Positions 37,001 to 43,799 of a stretch of DNA of 64,000 bases are shown piece by piece. The position numbers and the translations under genes were made by a program. The notes beneath the pieces were generated by a model, which was not told the origin of the DNA, did not search any database, and was given only the letters and a program-made list of their open reading frames with translations. The stretch is from NCBI GenBank assembly GCA_963691655.1, contig OY829328.1, positions 30,275,890 through 30,339,889 on the forward strand, read 5' to 3'. The stretch's first letter is position 1, and every line of letters starts with the position of its first letter. This DNA comes from Toxonevra muliebris. Its lineage: Eukaryota; Arthropoda; Insecta; Diptera; Pallopteridae.

Positions 37001-37916
37001 AATTCATTATAAATATAACAAATTGTGATTGTTATGTTTTCAAATATATTCTTCATCATCATCGTGAGCATCATCAACAATAATTTCCTTAACATCATTA
37101 TCTGTTGCTCCTATTCAGTACTCAGATATACCCACAAAACAGCATTAGATGCAGCTCATTTTAATGACAACGCTCTGGCAGGTAATGGAAACAGAATGCT
37201 GGTTACTCAACCAACAGTGTTGGTGTGGACACATTGAAGGCAGCGAGCAAGAAAATCCAATTAATACCGCAATATGCTACACGTTTACGGCCAACTGTAT
37301 ATTATGTTGACACACTCATACAAACATCTTACCGCAATTCCATATTATTATTGTATAGTTACCACACACACACATACAACACTTTAATCATTCCATAGCA
37401 GGCACACCATCATTCATATCCACTCTAATTCCCTTTCCCATTCAACAATGATATGATATGGCATTAAACTCACCTGACGTGACAATACACTGGCCACATC
37501 GTTCGATGCCTGAGAATCGGTTTCGACTTCTGTTAGGAATGTTTCCCATGCTTGGAAAATTGTCAAATGGCATGCGGGTCTGCGTGATGAGTGGTGGTCG
37601 TGGGCGCATAGTTATTTGGGGCGTATGAGTGATATTCAATACACGAGAAAAAGCAGCAGTTGCAGCATTTGGCGAGGAATGTGAGAAAGAATAATAATAA
37701 TAGTAAGAATAATATGATAATAATATTGAAAAAGGGAGCAAATGTATTGATAACGTAAAAGAATAATTTTTATTATTTAATTAAATGTATGCATGTATTT
37801 TTATTACCGTTCTTTACGTAGCTCTGCATTCTTTTTGCGATATGTGGACACTAAGGTTTGTAGGGCAGTTGCATGTTCCTCGTATAATTGGGAAAGGGTT
37901 TCGGTGAAATCGGATA
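12921..37916 (-). CDS. Partial F-BAR-domain protein gene, seven joined exons
   Basis: Seven minus-strand exons with AG acceptors and GT donors join in one frame into about 345 residues (coding lengths 109, 106, 117, 246, 186, 126 and 147 nt). The product is almost entirely helical: an F-BAR-like region with conserved-looking positions such as FQAWETFL and SLTEYIDAHNAYV, then a proline-rich linker (FAPPQAPPGEP), then a coiled coil (LESLKREAVDLEMQIRQLQ and beyond). F-BAR proteins form curved dimers on membranes and link them to actin or endocytic machinery. By memory, the order resembles FES/FER, srGAP and FCHSD-type proteins, but I could not match a specific family, so no symbol is given. Introns are 228, 7616, 6391, 9352, 305 and 67 bp. 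The start codon and first helix must lie above 37916; C-terminal domains (SH3, SH2-kinase or RhoGAP would be typical) lie below 12921, unseen. High confidence in the gene, moderate in the fold. Confidence 0.85.
13135..13260 (-). CDS. F-BAR gene exon, coiled-coil entry
   Basis: 42 codons in phase 0 (DITPILRNELVFDRHSTLSL, then ALESLKREAVDLEMQIRQLQ) with a CATAAG acceptor and a GTATGT donor. The second half has a clear heptad of L/I/V (LESLKREAVDLEMQIRQL), typical of the coiled coil that follows F-BAR domains. The short FDRHSTL patch resembles the loop before the coiled coil in FES/FER proteins, but that is only an impression. Confidence 0.85.
13500..13545. other. C-rich tract and possible transposon end
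   Basis: Inside the 305-bp intron. A run of C-rich sequence is followed by ATCCGCTAGTGAT, which resembles CCCGCTAGTGAT at 43657-43668. It may be the end of a small DNA transposon; no opposite end was seen. Confidence 0.3.
13566..13751 (-). CDS. F-BAR gene exon, last helix and proline-rich linker
   Basis: 62 codons in phase 0, from ASDQAKRYNQLTIQCNSVSP to PDDAGDYN, with a CTACCAG acceptor and a GTAAG donor. The first part (AKRYNQL...LTNFVR) matches where F-BAR domains end; the second (VPRRVFAPPQAPPGEPDD) is a proline- and acid-rich linker that could be disordered or bind SH3 domains. The ATG at the upstream side of the open frame lies before the acceptor in the intron and is not a start. Confidence 0.85.
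13752..14460. other. Intronic AT-rich DNA
   Basis: First part of the 9.35-kb intron between exons 23104-23349 and 13566-13751. T-runs and TA-rich sequence; nothing recognised. Confidence 0.5.
14467..14544. repeat. 21-bp inverted repeat, 36-nt loop
   Basis: TCGTCGCCTGAGAATTGATTT at 14467-14487 pairs with 14524-14544, with one mismatch that would be a G-U wobble in RNA. Confidence 0.9.
14600..15290 (+). mobile_element. Decayed LINE: RNase H motif and C-terminal end
   Basis: At 14732-14809 a short open stretch reads NLISGHRNTKGNEMADKLTA, the SGHxxxxGNExAD motif of LINE RNase H domains. Further on (about 15120-15190) shifted frames read EESLSHFLCQCPGVV, similar to the Cys-rich C-terminal end of RNase H-bearing LINEs. 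Everything between is disrupted, so boundaries are approximate. Confidence 0.6.
15640..17960 (+). mobile_element. Jockey/CR1-like LINE, copy 2, main part
   Basis: A long, degenerate non-LTR element. An endonuclease-like stretch (15780-15960) reads LNTYLRYADCIKIIYAKLRP then IVFGDFNLPF, with the GDFN motif of apurinic-type endonucleases. Reverse-transcriptase motifs follow in broken frames: AFDKVNHHL near 17070-17100, a damaged VTPGV.GSHIGPFLFLLFIND, then MYADDVNLLL near 17320-17345 containing the YADD active site. From 17399 an open frame covers the thumb and C-terminal region (LDKCKVMVYARN; YAKTIWCPQY; LNLPTLESRR). No RNase H belongs to this element. It is interrupted at 17969 by a LOA-like LINE. 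It lies antisense to the host gene in an intron. Confidence 0.8.
17970..19251 (+). mobile_element. LOA-like LINE fragment inserted in copy 2
   Basis: Begins exactly after TCGATACTA (17961-17969), a 9-bp target duplication repeated at 19252-19260. It is 5'-truncated: the first codons (LYKVLWLYKTMILPIITYA) are the end of reverse transcriptase, as in LOA elements. RNase H follows: IFTDGF near 18370 with its Asp, FQAEIFAIFKAMD near 18475 with its Glu, and LLLIWVPGHSRISGNKSADL near 18640-18700, where the usual GNExAD reads GNKSAD. A C-terminal Cys motif (CVFCASCGLEEE...ETADHFLSVCP) ends the ORF near 19070. One frameshift lies near 18540. Confidence 0.85.
19261..19520 (+). mobile_element. Jockey/CR1-like LINE, copy 2, 3' end
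   Basis: Resumes after the LOA insertion with TATTCCTATCAAGTTATC and encodes the last codons in frame (KPFRRTCRAFNNLYNVVDVS to LTFLNI, stop near 19417), then a 3' untranslated tail to about 19510. Joining it to 17960 restores the host LINE order. Confidence 0.75.
19521..21559. other. Intronic DNA, minor repeats only
   Basis: An unrecognised short plus-strand open frame lies at 19690-19899 (GAGGFGAVIKLFAGKVVYKR); I cannot assign it. 21288-21335 resembles the right arm of the fold-back element at 11072. The rest is AT-rich. Confidence 0.4.
21560..21800 (-). mobile_element. Small LINE reverse-transcriptase remnant
   Basis: Two overlapping minus-strand frames give LTSSSFPEIWKINGYN and then FRSISILSSLSKVYKSLM, which correspond to the (L)xxSxFPxxWKxxxVxPxxK...FRPISILxxLSKxxExL block of non-LTR reverse transcriptases. 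A frameshift near 21650 separates them. Same orientation as the host gene. Confidence 0.65.
21801..23103. other. Intronic AT-rich DNA
   Basis: Low-complexity A/T sequence up to the exon at 23104. No element or gene recognised. Confidence 0.5.
23104..23349 (-). CDS. F-BAR gene exon, central helices
   Basis: The largest exon: 82 codons in phase 0, with a CATTTTAG acceptor and a GTGAGT donor. It begins CRLDYKQCYMSHRQNP and continues SLTEYIDAHNAYVQQLHATN, then YHCETVPQLMQELEEIHNDL, and ends GADVIANK. The pattern of an (N)xYVxxLxxxNAxxxxYxxxxxPxLMxxLxxxxxxL helix pair is shared with FES/FER, srGAP and FCHSD F-BAR domains, and is the main reason for the fold call. The internal Met in CYMSHRQ is not a start; the frame continues up to the acceptor. 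Confidence 0.87.
23350..24365. other. Intronic DNA upstream of the LINE
   Basis: AT-rich. The open frame beginning at 23289 overlaps the exon on the opposite strand and is not supported. Confidence 0.45.
24366..25514 (+). mobile_element. 5'-truncated LINE with (TAAA)n tail
   Basis: Holds a long uninterrupted reverse-transcriptase C-terminal ORF, a short 3' untranslated region and a (TAAA)5 tail at about 25494-25514. A microsatellite tail and the lack of RNase H fit the CR1/Jockey side of non-LTR elements. It lies antisense to the host gene in the intron 23350-29740. The 5' break is near 24366-24400; a target duplication could not be read safely. Confidence 0.8.
24369..25346 (+). CDS. LINE reverse transcriptase, C-terminal 325 codons, open
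   Basis: Reverse transcriptase of a non-LTR element, which would copy element RNA at a nicked target. Visible motifs: VQRGVPQGSVLGPLIFIMYI (residues about 22-41), then HIYADDVQLYIS with the catalytic YADD (about 58-69), LNPDKSKCM, KNLGVTF, and a thumb/C-terminal region ending YLSNT before a stop. There is no internal stop or frameshift, in contrast to the other LINEs here, which suggests a recent insertion. The first Met is not a natural start: the endonuclease and first half of the polymerase are cut off, so the protein cannot be active. A minus-strand frame inside is a shadow. Confidence 0.85.
   Translation: MVPVKLSYHPVKCRDSYPEVAVQRGVPQGSVLGPLIFIMYINDMPKILQNCQAHIYADDVQLYISSEPNNINSCIAKLNEDLNRIQTWADVNDLCLNPDKSKCMTISKKSFDSKSLPKIKLNGANLELVTCAKNLGVTFNKTLSWNDHIFSTIGKVYGMLRALWVTQYYTPQPIRILLAKTYLLPTLLYGCELYANCDSTCKYKINVLYNNIARYIYGLKRFDHVSTYARRIFGISLDTILNLRTLLLIHKIVYTHEPEYLYKRFKFLRTARVNHIIQIRHKFLGSERQFYIYAIRLWNSLPTHLQTLSSAAQFKAQLILYLSNT
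25515..25958. other. Intronic DNA with a possible transposon end
   Basis: GGGCCGTAGTCAGG at 25559-25572 resembles the CAGGGCCGTAGCCAGG-type end also seen in reverse at 52362-52377. No partner found. Confidence 0.35.
25959..26577. mobile_element. Fold-back element with 64-bp arms
   Basis: 25959-26022 and 26514-26577 are inverted repeats identical at 61 of 64 positions (for example TTCGTGAAATCAATCAC on one side). The 490-bp interior is A-rich and has no ORF. No flanking target duplication was recognised. Confidence 0.85.
26578..28364. other. Intronic AT-rich DNA
   Basis: No exon or element boundary recognised; 27700-28060 has a slightly different composition and may be old repeat. Confidence 0.4.
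28365..28894. mobile_element. pogo/Tc1-mariner-like MITE, TA-flanked
   Basis: 530 bp with ends CAGTAGAATCTCTATAATTC and, at the other side in reverse complement, CAGTAGAATCCTGGCAATTC, flanked by TA at 28363-28364 and 28895-28896. The CAGT start, TA duplication and repeated AATTCG subterminal motifs fit the pogo/Tigger branch of Tc1-mariner. Only fragments of coding sequence, if any, remain. Confidence 0.75.
28897..29740. other. Intronic DNA before exon 29741
   Basis: AT-rich with short CA/TA repeats. Overlapping opposite-strand ORFs at 29247-29582 are not supported as genes. Confidence 0.45.
29741..29857 (-). CDS. F-BAR gene exon, basic helix
   Basis: A phase-0 exon of exactly 39 codons, from VSRPMLDKSFHRKVQSRKIF to AKTEEKLSK, with a GATAG acceptor and a GTAAGT donor. 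It is rich in Lys and Arg (HRKVQSRK), consistent with the lipid-facing basic surface of an F-BAR helix, and joins VLSRQ on one side and CRLDYKQ on the other without a break. A plus-strand ORF across it is a shadow. Confidence 0.85.
29858..31423. other. Intronic AT-rich DNA
   Basis: First part of the 7.6-kb intron. No gene; the end near 31220 onward may belong to the repeat that follows. Confidence 0.4.
31424..32014. mobile_element. Fold-back repeat, related to 60489-60662
   Basis: The arms 31561-31618 and 31956-32014 are imperfect inverted repeats (TTTTGGCCACTTTTGAAAAA / CTTTCAAAAATGGCCAAAAA). The left side 31424-31624 also matches 60489-60662 in the opposite orientation, so it is a dispersed family. 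Class unknown; no coding sequence. Confidence 0.7.
32015..32980. other. Intronic AT-rich DNA
   Basis: A GTTAACCGTCTAGTGC sequence near 32876 looks like a TTAA-element end without partner. Otherwise nothing recognised. Confidence 0.35.
32981..34925 (-). mobile_element. RTE-like LINE, 5'-truncated, internally deleted
   Basis: Read on the minus strand from 34925: endonuclease end (FPHKTCHKVTWVSPRGD; IDHICVNRKFFDIV; SADISSDHHLI), then a linker, then LKSGKAAGADGIPPE near 33935, the first reverse-transcriptase block. The sequence jumps to MKQGCALSPLLFINTLDMIF, so the palm segment between is deleted near 33910. YADDVSLL follows (active site near 33770), then a thumb, and near 33180-33260 RKYRWIGHTLRKD...GRPKTTWRRT, characteristic of RTE-clade C-termini. 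A (TAA)n-type tail lies at 32981-33000. Inactive; same orientation as the host gene in its intron. Confidence 0.85.
34926..37473. other. Intronic DNA, no gene
   Basis: AT-rich with one GC-richer patch near 35800-35930 of unknown origin. Open frames at 36434 and 37025 show no recognisable domain. Confidence 0.4.
37474..37579 (-). CDS. F-BAR gene exon, FQAWETFL helix
   Basis: The exon lies between a CACGCAG acceptor and a GTGAGT donor. One base completes the split Arg, then 35 codons follow (PACHLTIFQAWETFLTEVE to VASVLSRQ), ending in phase 0. The FQAWxxFLxEVExDSQ pattern is like the segment of F-BAR domains where a Trp-centred helix leads into the long dimer helices. The reading frame differs from the longest open frame here, so a simple ORF search would mistranslate it. 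Confidence 0.85.
37808..37916 (-). CDS. F-BAR gene, first exon visible in window
   Basis: The minus-strand acceptor is a TTACAG and the donor is GTAATA. The exon starts two bases into a codon, has 35 whole codons beginning SDFTETLSQLYEEHA and ending NAELRKE, and leaves two bases that complete an Arg codon with the next exon. The sequence is amphipathic helix, as expected for an early F-BAR helix (LYEEHATALQTLVSTYRKK). The non-canonical-looking donor is acceptable because phase and sequence continue into the next exon only 228 bp away. It needs an upstream exon ending in phase 1, which I could not find in 37917-64000. Confidence 0.85.
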
Positions 37917-40180
37917 CTGTAATTAAAAGACGTGTCATAATTATATAAAATCAATTACAAATTTTATATTTAATATAATAAAAAATAGTTTATATTGAAG
38001 TTTAATGCAAAAGTCACATGCATGCAAAAGCAATTACTGTCAGCTTCGGTTTGAGTGCAAAATATTATTTTGAATGACTTTCAAAAGCCAGCAGTCCCAC
38101 ATTGGTTCTGCAATAAACTTTATCATTTTCTCTGCGGTAAATCCTTAAGGTAATGTACATATGTGTATTTGTGTGTGTGTGTGTGTGTGGAATATGGAGT
38201 GAAAATTGGAAACTAATAAAAGTTTCACTTTGTGGTCTTATTGCAGCACACATCAAGTATGCATCATAAAATTTCCAGTTTTAGTAATCAATAAACTTTC
38301 CAAAAGTTCATATATTCGTATACGTGGCACTATTTGATCTTTTTGGATTTCAAAACCAATCTATTCCACTTTTGATTCAAAATACAACGTTATATTAAAA
38401 TTTTCGACGATACTTCCTCATAAGTACTTCTACAGCGACGTAAGTCAAAGAAGAGCATGCTTGCGTAAAAGCACACAAATTTAAACGTACAGGTTTTCCC
38501 TCCCTTTAAAGAGAGCGTAGTCAATCGCTGTTCATATATACAGCAGAAACGTATTTGCAAGTTCAAGAAAGGAGAGGCAGAAAGAAATTTAAATTATGTA
38601 AAAAGATCCATGTGATATTTTTGTCTATTACTTAGAACCTGTTGTAGAAACAAATCGTAAAATTACATATTCTCTCATACTTCATACTTTCGAGTAAAAT
38701 TTAAATTGCACTCGAAAAAGAAATTCAGAACCTGGCTGTATATTATCTGCAATGGGTTCAAATTTGGTGTACAAATTGCTCAATTTAAAAGTTTTTCATA
38801 AAGAGTCAATAAGACTTTAGACTGGTTTAATCTACAAATTTTTCAAATTGATTAAATATAAAACCTTGAATAATAATTTACAATTTTTGCAAATTTTAAG
38901 TGGTTTTTGCTTTTTATTGAGAATACGGCAAAATATTTACATTTTATGTGTATAGAATATGATCTTTGAGCTCCCTGGAAGAGAGCTCAAATTGTTCGAA
39001 GTAAAAATATTTCATATTTGTCTCAATGTTGTAATGCAATACAAATGCAAGACAATCGTCGATAAGCTCGAGCGATAACTGCAAATAATATGAAAGCAAA
39101 CTCGCCATCATTAACAGTTTCCAATTTCTATTAAATTATTAATTTCAAAAATTTCACCGTTGCATTGAAATGAAACAAAAGATTAATACTTTTTCATCTG
39201 AGTTTGAAAAGCATTCATAAATAATACGAAAAGTTTTTTTTGCCATTTTAAGCTCATACACAAAGAAATAGCAGTTCACTTTATACTTACAGTATCTATG
39301 TGATTGTACTTAAAAAACGCTTTGCTATATTGTAATACGCTTGATTCAATATGATTATGATTTAATATCAATTGTGAAAGCAATAAGAAAAGTAAAAAAT
39401 GAAGGAGCAAAATGAGATGAAGCAGCAGTAGAAAAAGATGAGAAGTGTGAATTTGACAGTTGTGAATGTGCAATAGAGTATGTAGTTACTGTCACATACA
39501 CACAAATACATACCGATAAGCACATACATGCACACACAGCCACATTGCTCAACTTCAGCTTCTTGTGGAAAGCAAACTGCGTCGAACATTTAATACACTT
39601 TGTTCAAATAATAAACTGTGCTATAGTAGAAAATTCTTTAGAAAATATGTTTGTTTTTGTTATATCTCTTAAGTGAGGTAGGCAAGGGGAAAAGTATGAG
39701 TGAAGAATGAGATTATGACATTACAAGCGGACAATGTAGAAAATTGAATTATTGATAATTTAAGAGCAATAAAAATAACTCTTTTTAGCAATAAAAAAAC
39801 TCATAAAAAAATTGCTTTAATTTTCAAATAACTATTCAGTATACAATTTTAAAATTAAAAAAGTTTTTCGATCAAAACATGGTTAAATTTTACTCGCAGG
39901 TAAAAACTTTCTAAGAACAAAATATTGGCCTAGTTATCCCTAAAAAAATAGTGTTTGGAACAATTACTCAAAATTCAATATTTTAGAAGCTATCAACTAT
40001 TAAAGCTATTTACCCTTTCAAAGCCTATTTTTAAGCATTTGGTTCAAAACCGACTGGCTATTTTCCACAAGAGACCTCTATTTTCTTTCTAAATCTTATT
40101 TTTCTCCTATAGTCAAATGCTTCACTTATGAAAGCTATCAAGGAGTCGTTGAAATTGGACTTATACTTTAGCAACAAACT
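37917..40180. other. Upstream intron or intergenic DNA
   Basis: Contains a (TG)n run at about 38167-38189 and a 9-bp hairpin at 38965-38991. No upstream exon of the F-BAR gene was found. Confidence 0.4.
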
Positions 40181-40475
40181 TCAAAATAAAAAGTGTATGC
40201 CACAATACCCGAAGTTTGTATGGAAGATGACGAGACGACACTTCACATTCTGTGTGAGTGTCCGGCCTTGGCTCGGCTCAGAGGAAGAATCTTTGATTAT
40301 TCGTTTTTGACGGCTGATCACATGAAATCTTCTTCTACGAAAGATGTCTTGACTTTTATTAGGTCAGCCGAACGTCTTTTGTCATAAAATGGGGAATGGC
40401 ACAAAATATCTTTTAGGTCGCAGTGCCTGCCTGGTTGGGCTCCTCTAATACTAATAATAATAATAATACCCGAAG
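40181..40475 (+). mobile_element. LOA-like LINE 3' end with (TAA)n tail
   Basis: Shifted frames read MEDDETTLHILCECPALARL (a Cys/His C-terminal motif like CxxEDDExxxHxxxxCP) then STKDVLTFIRSAERLL, stop, and a tail of CTAATACTAATAATAATAAT near 40445-40470. The same C-terminus and tail occur in the element at 55240, so both are one family. Confidence 0.75.
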
Positions 40476-40581
40476 TTCCTTTAGTTTGTCCTGCGACCAC
40501 AGACAATATTTTTCTAGGGGTATTTCTTTTTTTTTCAGATGGTCTTGTGAGCGATGAGATTTTCACACCATCCTGGATTAA

Positions 40582-41015
40582 CTCTCTAGTAGGCCAATTT
40601 TTTTTAGCAATAAAAAAAAAAACTTTGAAATGAAGTCGAAAATCGAATTGAAGTCATTATTTTTGCTCGAGGTGAGAAAATAGGCTGTCCATTATAAAGC
40701 TTGTAGTCCTTATAAATGGAAAAATAAAAAAATGAATACATAACTCAAATTGCATAAATGTAAAATATAATCAATTCTCTACTTCCTAATACTTTTTCAA
40801 CTAAAATAATTTTTTTTCGTTAATTACCTCAAAAATGATCTTCATCTTGCGATAAAACCAAAACAAAACAACGCATAAAGTACTGAAGCTATGCAACGTG
40901 TAGCTCCAGTATTCATCTATCGATTGAGTGGCATAAATACACAAAATAAATTTGAAAATTTTTTTAATTTTATCAGGCGGTTCCCCGTCTGAAGACGGTC
41001 TTGCCTACTAGAGGG
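40582..41015. mobile_element. TTAA-flanked MITE (piggyBac-like)
   Basis: 434 bp between TTAA at 40578-40581 and 41016-41019. Terminal inverted repeats: CTCTCTAGTAGGCC and, reversed, CCCTCTAGTAGGCA. Non-coding and A-rich inside. Same end type as 12003-12237 and 57584. Confidence 0.8.
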
Positions 41016-41019
41016 TTAA

Positions 41020-42983
41020 GCTGCAAAAAAAAAATTTATCCAATTCTTTTTTAAATTATTACACAATTTTTTCTTGTACTTGAAGGTTTAAATAAATTTC
41101 AAAAAAATTCCGGAGTCAGAAAGTACATTTTTTTAATATATCAGTCCTATAAAAACTGCTTAACTTTTGGGCCGAGGAAGTGCAGGGACCCCTTAAACGA
41201 TTTGATTTCGATTTCGCATTCGTATCCTCTTCTTGTTTAACGTGTACCGTAACTCTTGATCTACGAGTCCTAGAAGGACGCTGATAAGACAGAATGAACC
41301 AATTTCAAAACTTTTTTTTGTAAAAAATGTTCGAGATAAGTTGTTTTGCCAAATGCCAATAGATATGTACTTATCCCAAAACATTAAATGTTCTTAATTA
41401 CTATGCTTCTAAACAATTTGCATTATAGATATTTATTCATATCTAGCACTACAAAAAGTAAATATTTTTCTTCAAGGCTTATTGAGCTCTAGACAAAATG
41501 TTTATTTTGTTTTCGGTATTGTAGAAAATTACGGTTTCCAAGAAATTTAAATGATCGGCTATAAAATATTTTTATTATATTTGCCACAGATACTAACAGA
41601 CATATAGTCTGTATGTCTGTCTAATGCATGTCTGCTGGAAGTGTGTGTACTACCGACTCGCATCAATATCCATAAACAACAATATTTTTGTTTATGGTCG
41701 AAAATTATTCCATAAAATTGTTGAATAAATTATTTTTATTATGTTATTTTATGTCTGTGTTGAGTTTTTATTTTTATTATTCAGCTGTTTTTTTAATATT
41801 CGTGTCGGTGTTATAATGTATAAGCAAAACGTTTTTGGTAAATAATATTGCTATGTATGTGCATACGGTACATACAAATATCCTAGTAATGTCTAAGAAT
41901 ATAATTTAAAATACTGCCAATAAGAAAGAAGCTTCTAAGAAATTCTACAACTCTAGGCACGGTAGTATTCTGAAGTATGAAGTATTCTGACACAGCTTGC
42001 TTGGACAGTCGGATATACATGAGTATCAAAGTAAACTTTTTAAAAAAAATTTTGGCAGTGTTGACCTAATTTTTTAACGAAGAACGACAGATTTTATTAA
42101 ATTTATATCGGCACCTGTGTCCAATCCCCTGATTATTCGCGTGTTCGAAGTAGAAATATTTCAAAAACATGACGTATAGCGACAAATTTAATACGCGGTA
42201 GTGATCAAAGTAATGATATGTGAGGTGCCTGGGCAAATTTCGTGCTGAGTAGTGTAATTTGTCTCTTTAAATGAGTATTCGATACAAATACATACTCGAT
42301 GTTTCTTCCCATACTTTTATTTGGTACAAGTAATGAGGTACGATGTTGGTATCGAACCAATACTTACCCCGCTTAGTTTTTAAAATTATAAGCATTAATA
42401 AAAAAACTTCTTCATTATCATGCTTTTCTAAATAGCCCCAATAGATTTTTCGTATAAGTTTCGAAGAAATTGTACCACTTTGTCTAAAGCCCGCTCAGTT
42501 CTCTCCCTTTATTTCTTTGTCTTGAGACAATTAGCATTTATTTACGTACGTTTCAAATTAGCCCTTAAGTCCTCACTTGAATATAACGTGACCTTGGGTT
42601 GGTTGGGTTGGGTTGGAGTGGCTGTCTAGAGATGCACTTAAGCCTGAACGGCTCATTGTGATATCACATGGTTGGAGCTATAGTTAAACGCCGGTTCCGA
42701 ACGGCAGATGTGGTCGCTTCAGACAATTTCCATAGTTGAGATCACTTTAACAAATCCATCCAACAGATTTTCTAAAATTAGTACATTCACAAATGTTTTT
42801 TTCGGCGTTGGTTCTCTCTTTTTGATATACTCGTATTTAAGGTAATTTGTTTATGATCGATTTAAAAGCCACTATATTAACACAGTCAAACAAGTGAAAG
42901 TGTTTTACTTGCAACCGAGTAATTGTGGTATAATACTGAAAGGATATGCTGCTGTATATTTTTGCTAGAAATGGAAAATGTTG
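41020..42983. other. AT-rich DNA with a possible LINE 5' fragment
   Basis: At about 42595-42725 a GGTTGGGTTGGGTTGG run is followed by GGCTGTCTAGAGATGCACTT and CATTGTGATATCAC, like the 5' leader of some fly LINEs; no ORF follows. The rest is featureless. Confidence 0.4.
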
Positions 42984-43289
42984 AAAAACAGGTTTTTTCC
43001 TACATTTCTAGGTTAAAGAGCAATAATCAATGAATAAGTATGTCTGTATATAAATTTCAAATGTTAATGTTTTATTGTCTCTTGTAAAACTATTTTTTTT
43101 AATTTTTTTATAAAACGATAATGTTTTTTGCTTTCACATCAACCCCCCACATCTTCTTCGTACTAAAATGTCTGAGAATTGCAACAAAAGTTGGATTTTA
43201 TAATTAATAAAGTTGCAAAATTTGTGTAGATTTCATTTAATTATTTATTATTAATCCATTTTTACCTGGTCGATTAATCGTCGAAAAAT
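42984..43289. repeat. Dispersed repeat, copy 1 (306 bp)
   Basis: Matches 44162-44373 almost base for base over both ends (CAGRTTTTTTCCT at one end, GTCGATTAATCGTCGAAAAAT at the other) but carries about 90 bp more in the middle (roughly 43105-43195). Confidence 0.85.
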
Positions 43290-43799
43290 TCGTCAAAAAT
43301 ACATTTATATATATATTTTTTTAAAACTCATCACTTTTTAGCACATCTATATATAGTTTAGATTTGGATAATTTAAAAATATTTGATTTCACCTGGCTTA
43401 AAGGCCAGACAGAAATACTTTTTCGAAAGTGGTTTTGAAAATCAACAAAAAATAGTAAAATTAAACATTTTGCTTTTGAAATGAAAAAACCGTCTAAATA
43501 AAATAGCAACGTTGGTGAAAATACTGTAACTCCATCAGTTATTTTATATTTTGAAGAGACTACAGTTAAATAAACTTTTGTAAAAAAAAACTTTTTTAAC
43601 TTTTTTCCACCTGGGGGGCGGGTTTCACAAATAAAACATTCCTCCTCCTCTTGGGCCCGCTAGTGATTGTATTAAATTTTTTGTATTGAAATATCAGTTT
43701 CATAAAAATTAATTATGGATATTTCCTCCCATGAAACTCCTTTGTCCGCGTTTCAAAGAAACGGCCAAGAAGAGGAGGATCATGAAGATCCTGTAGCTC

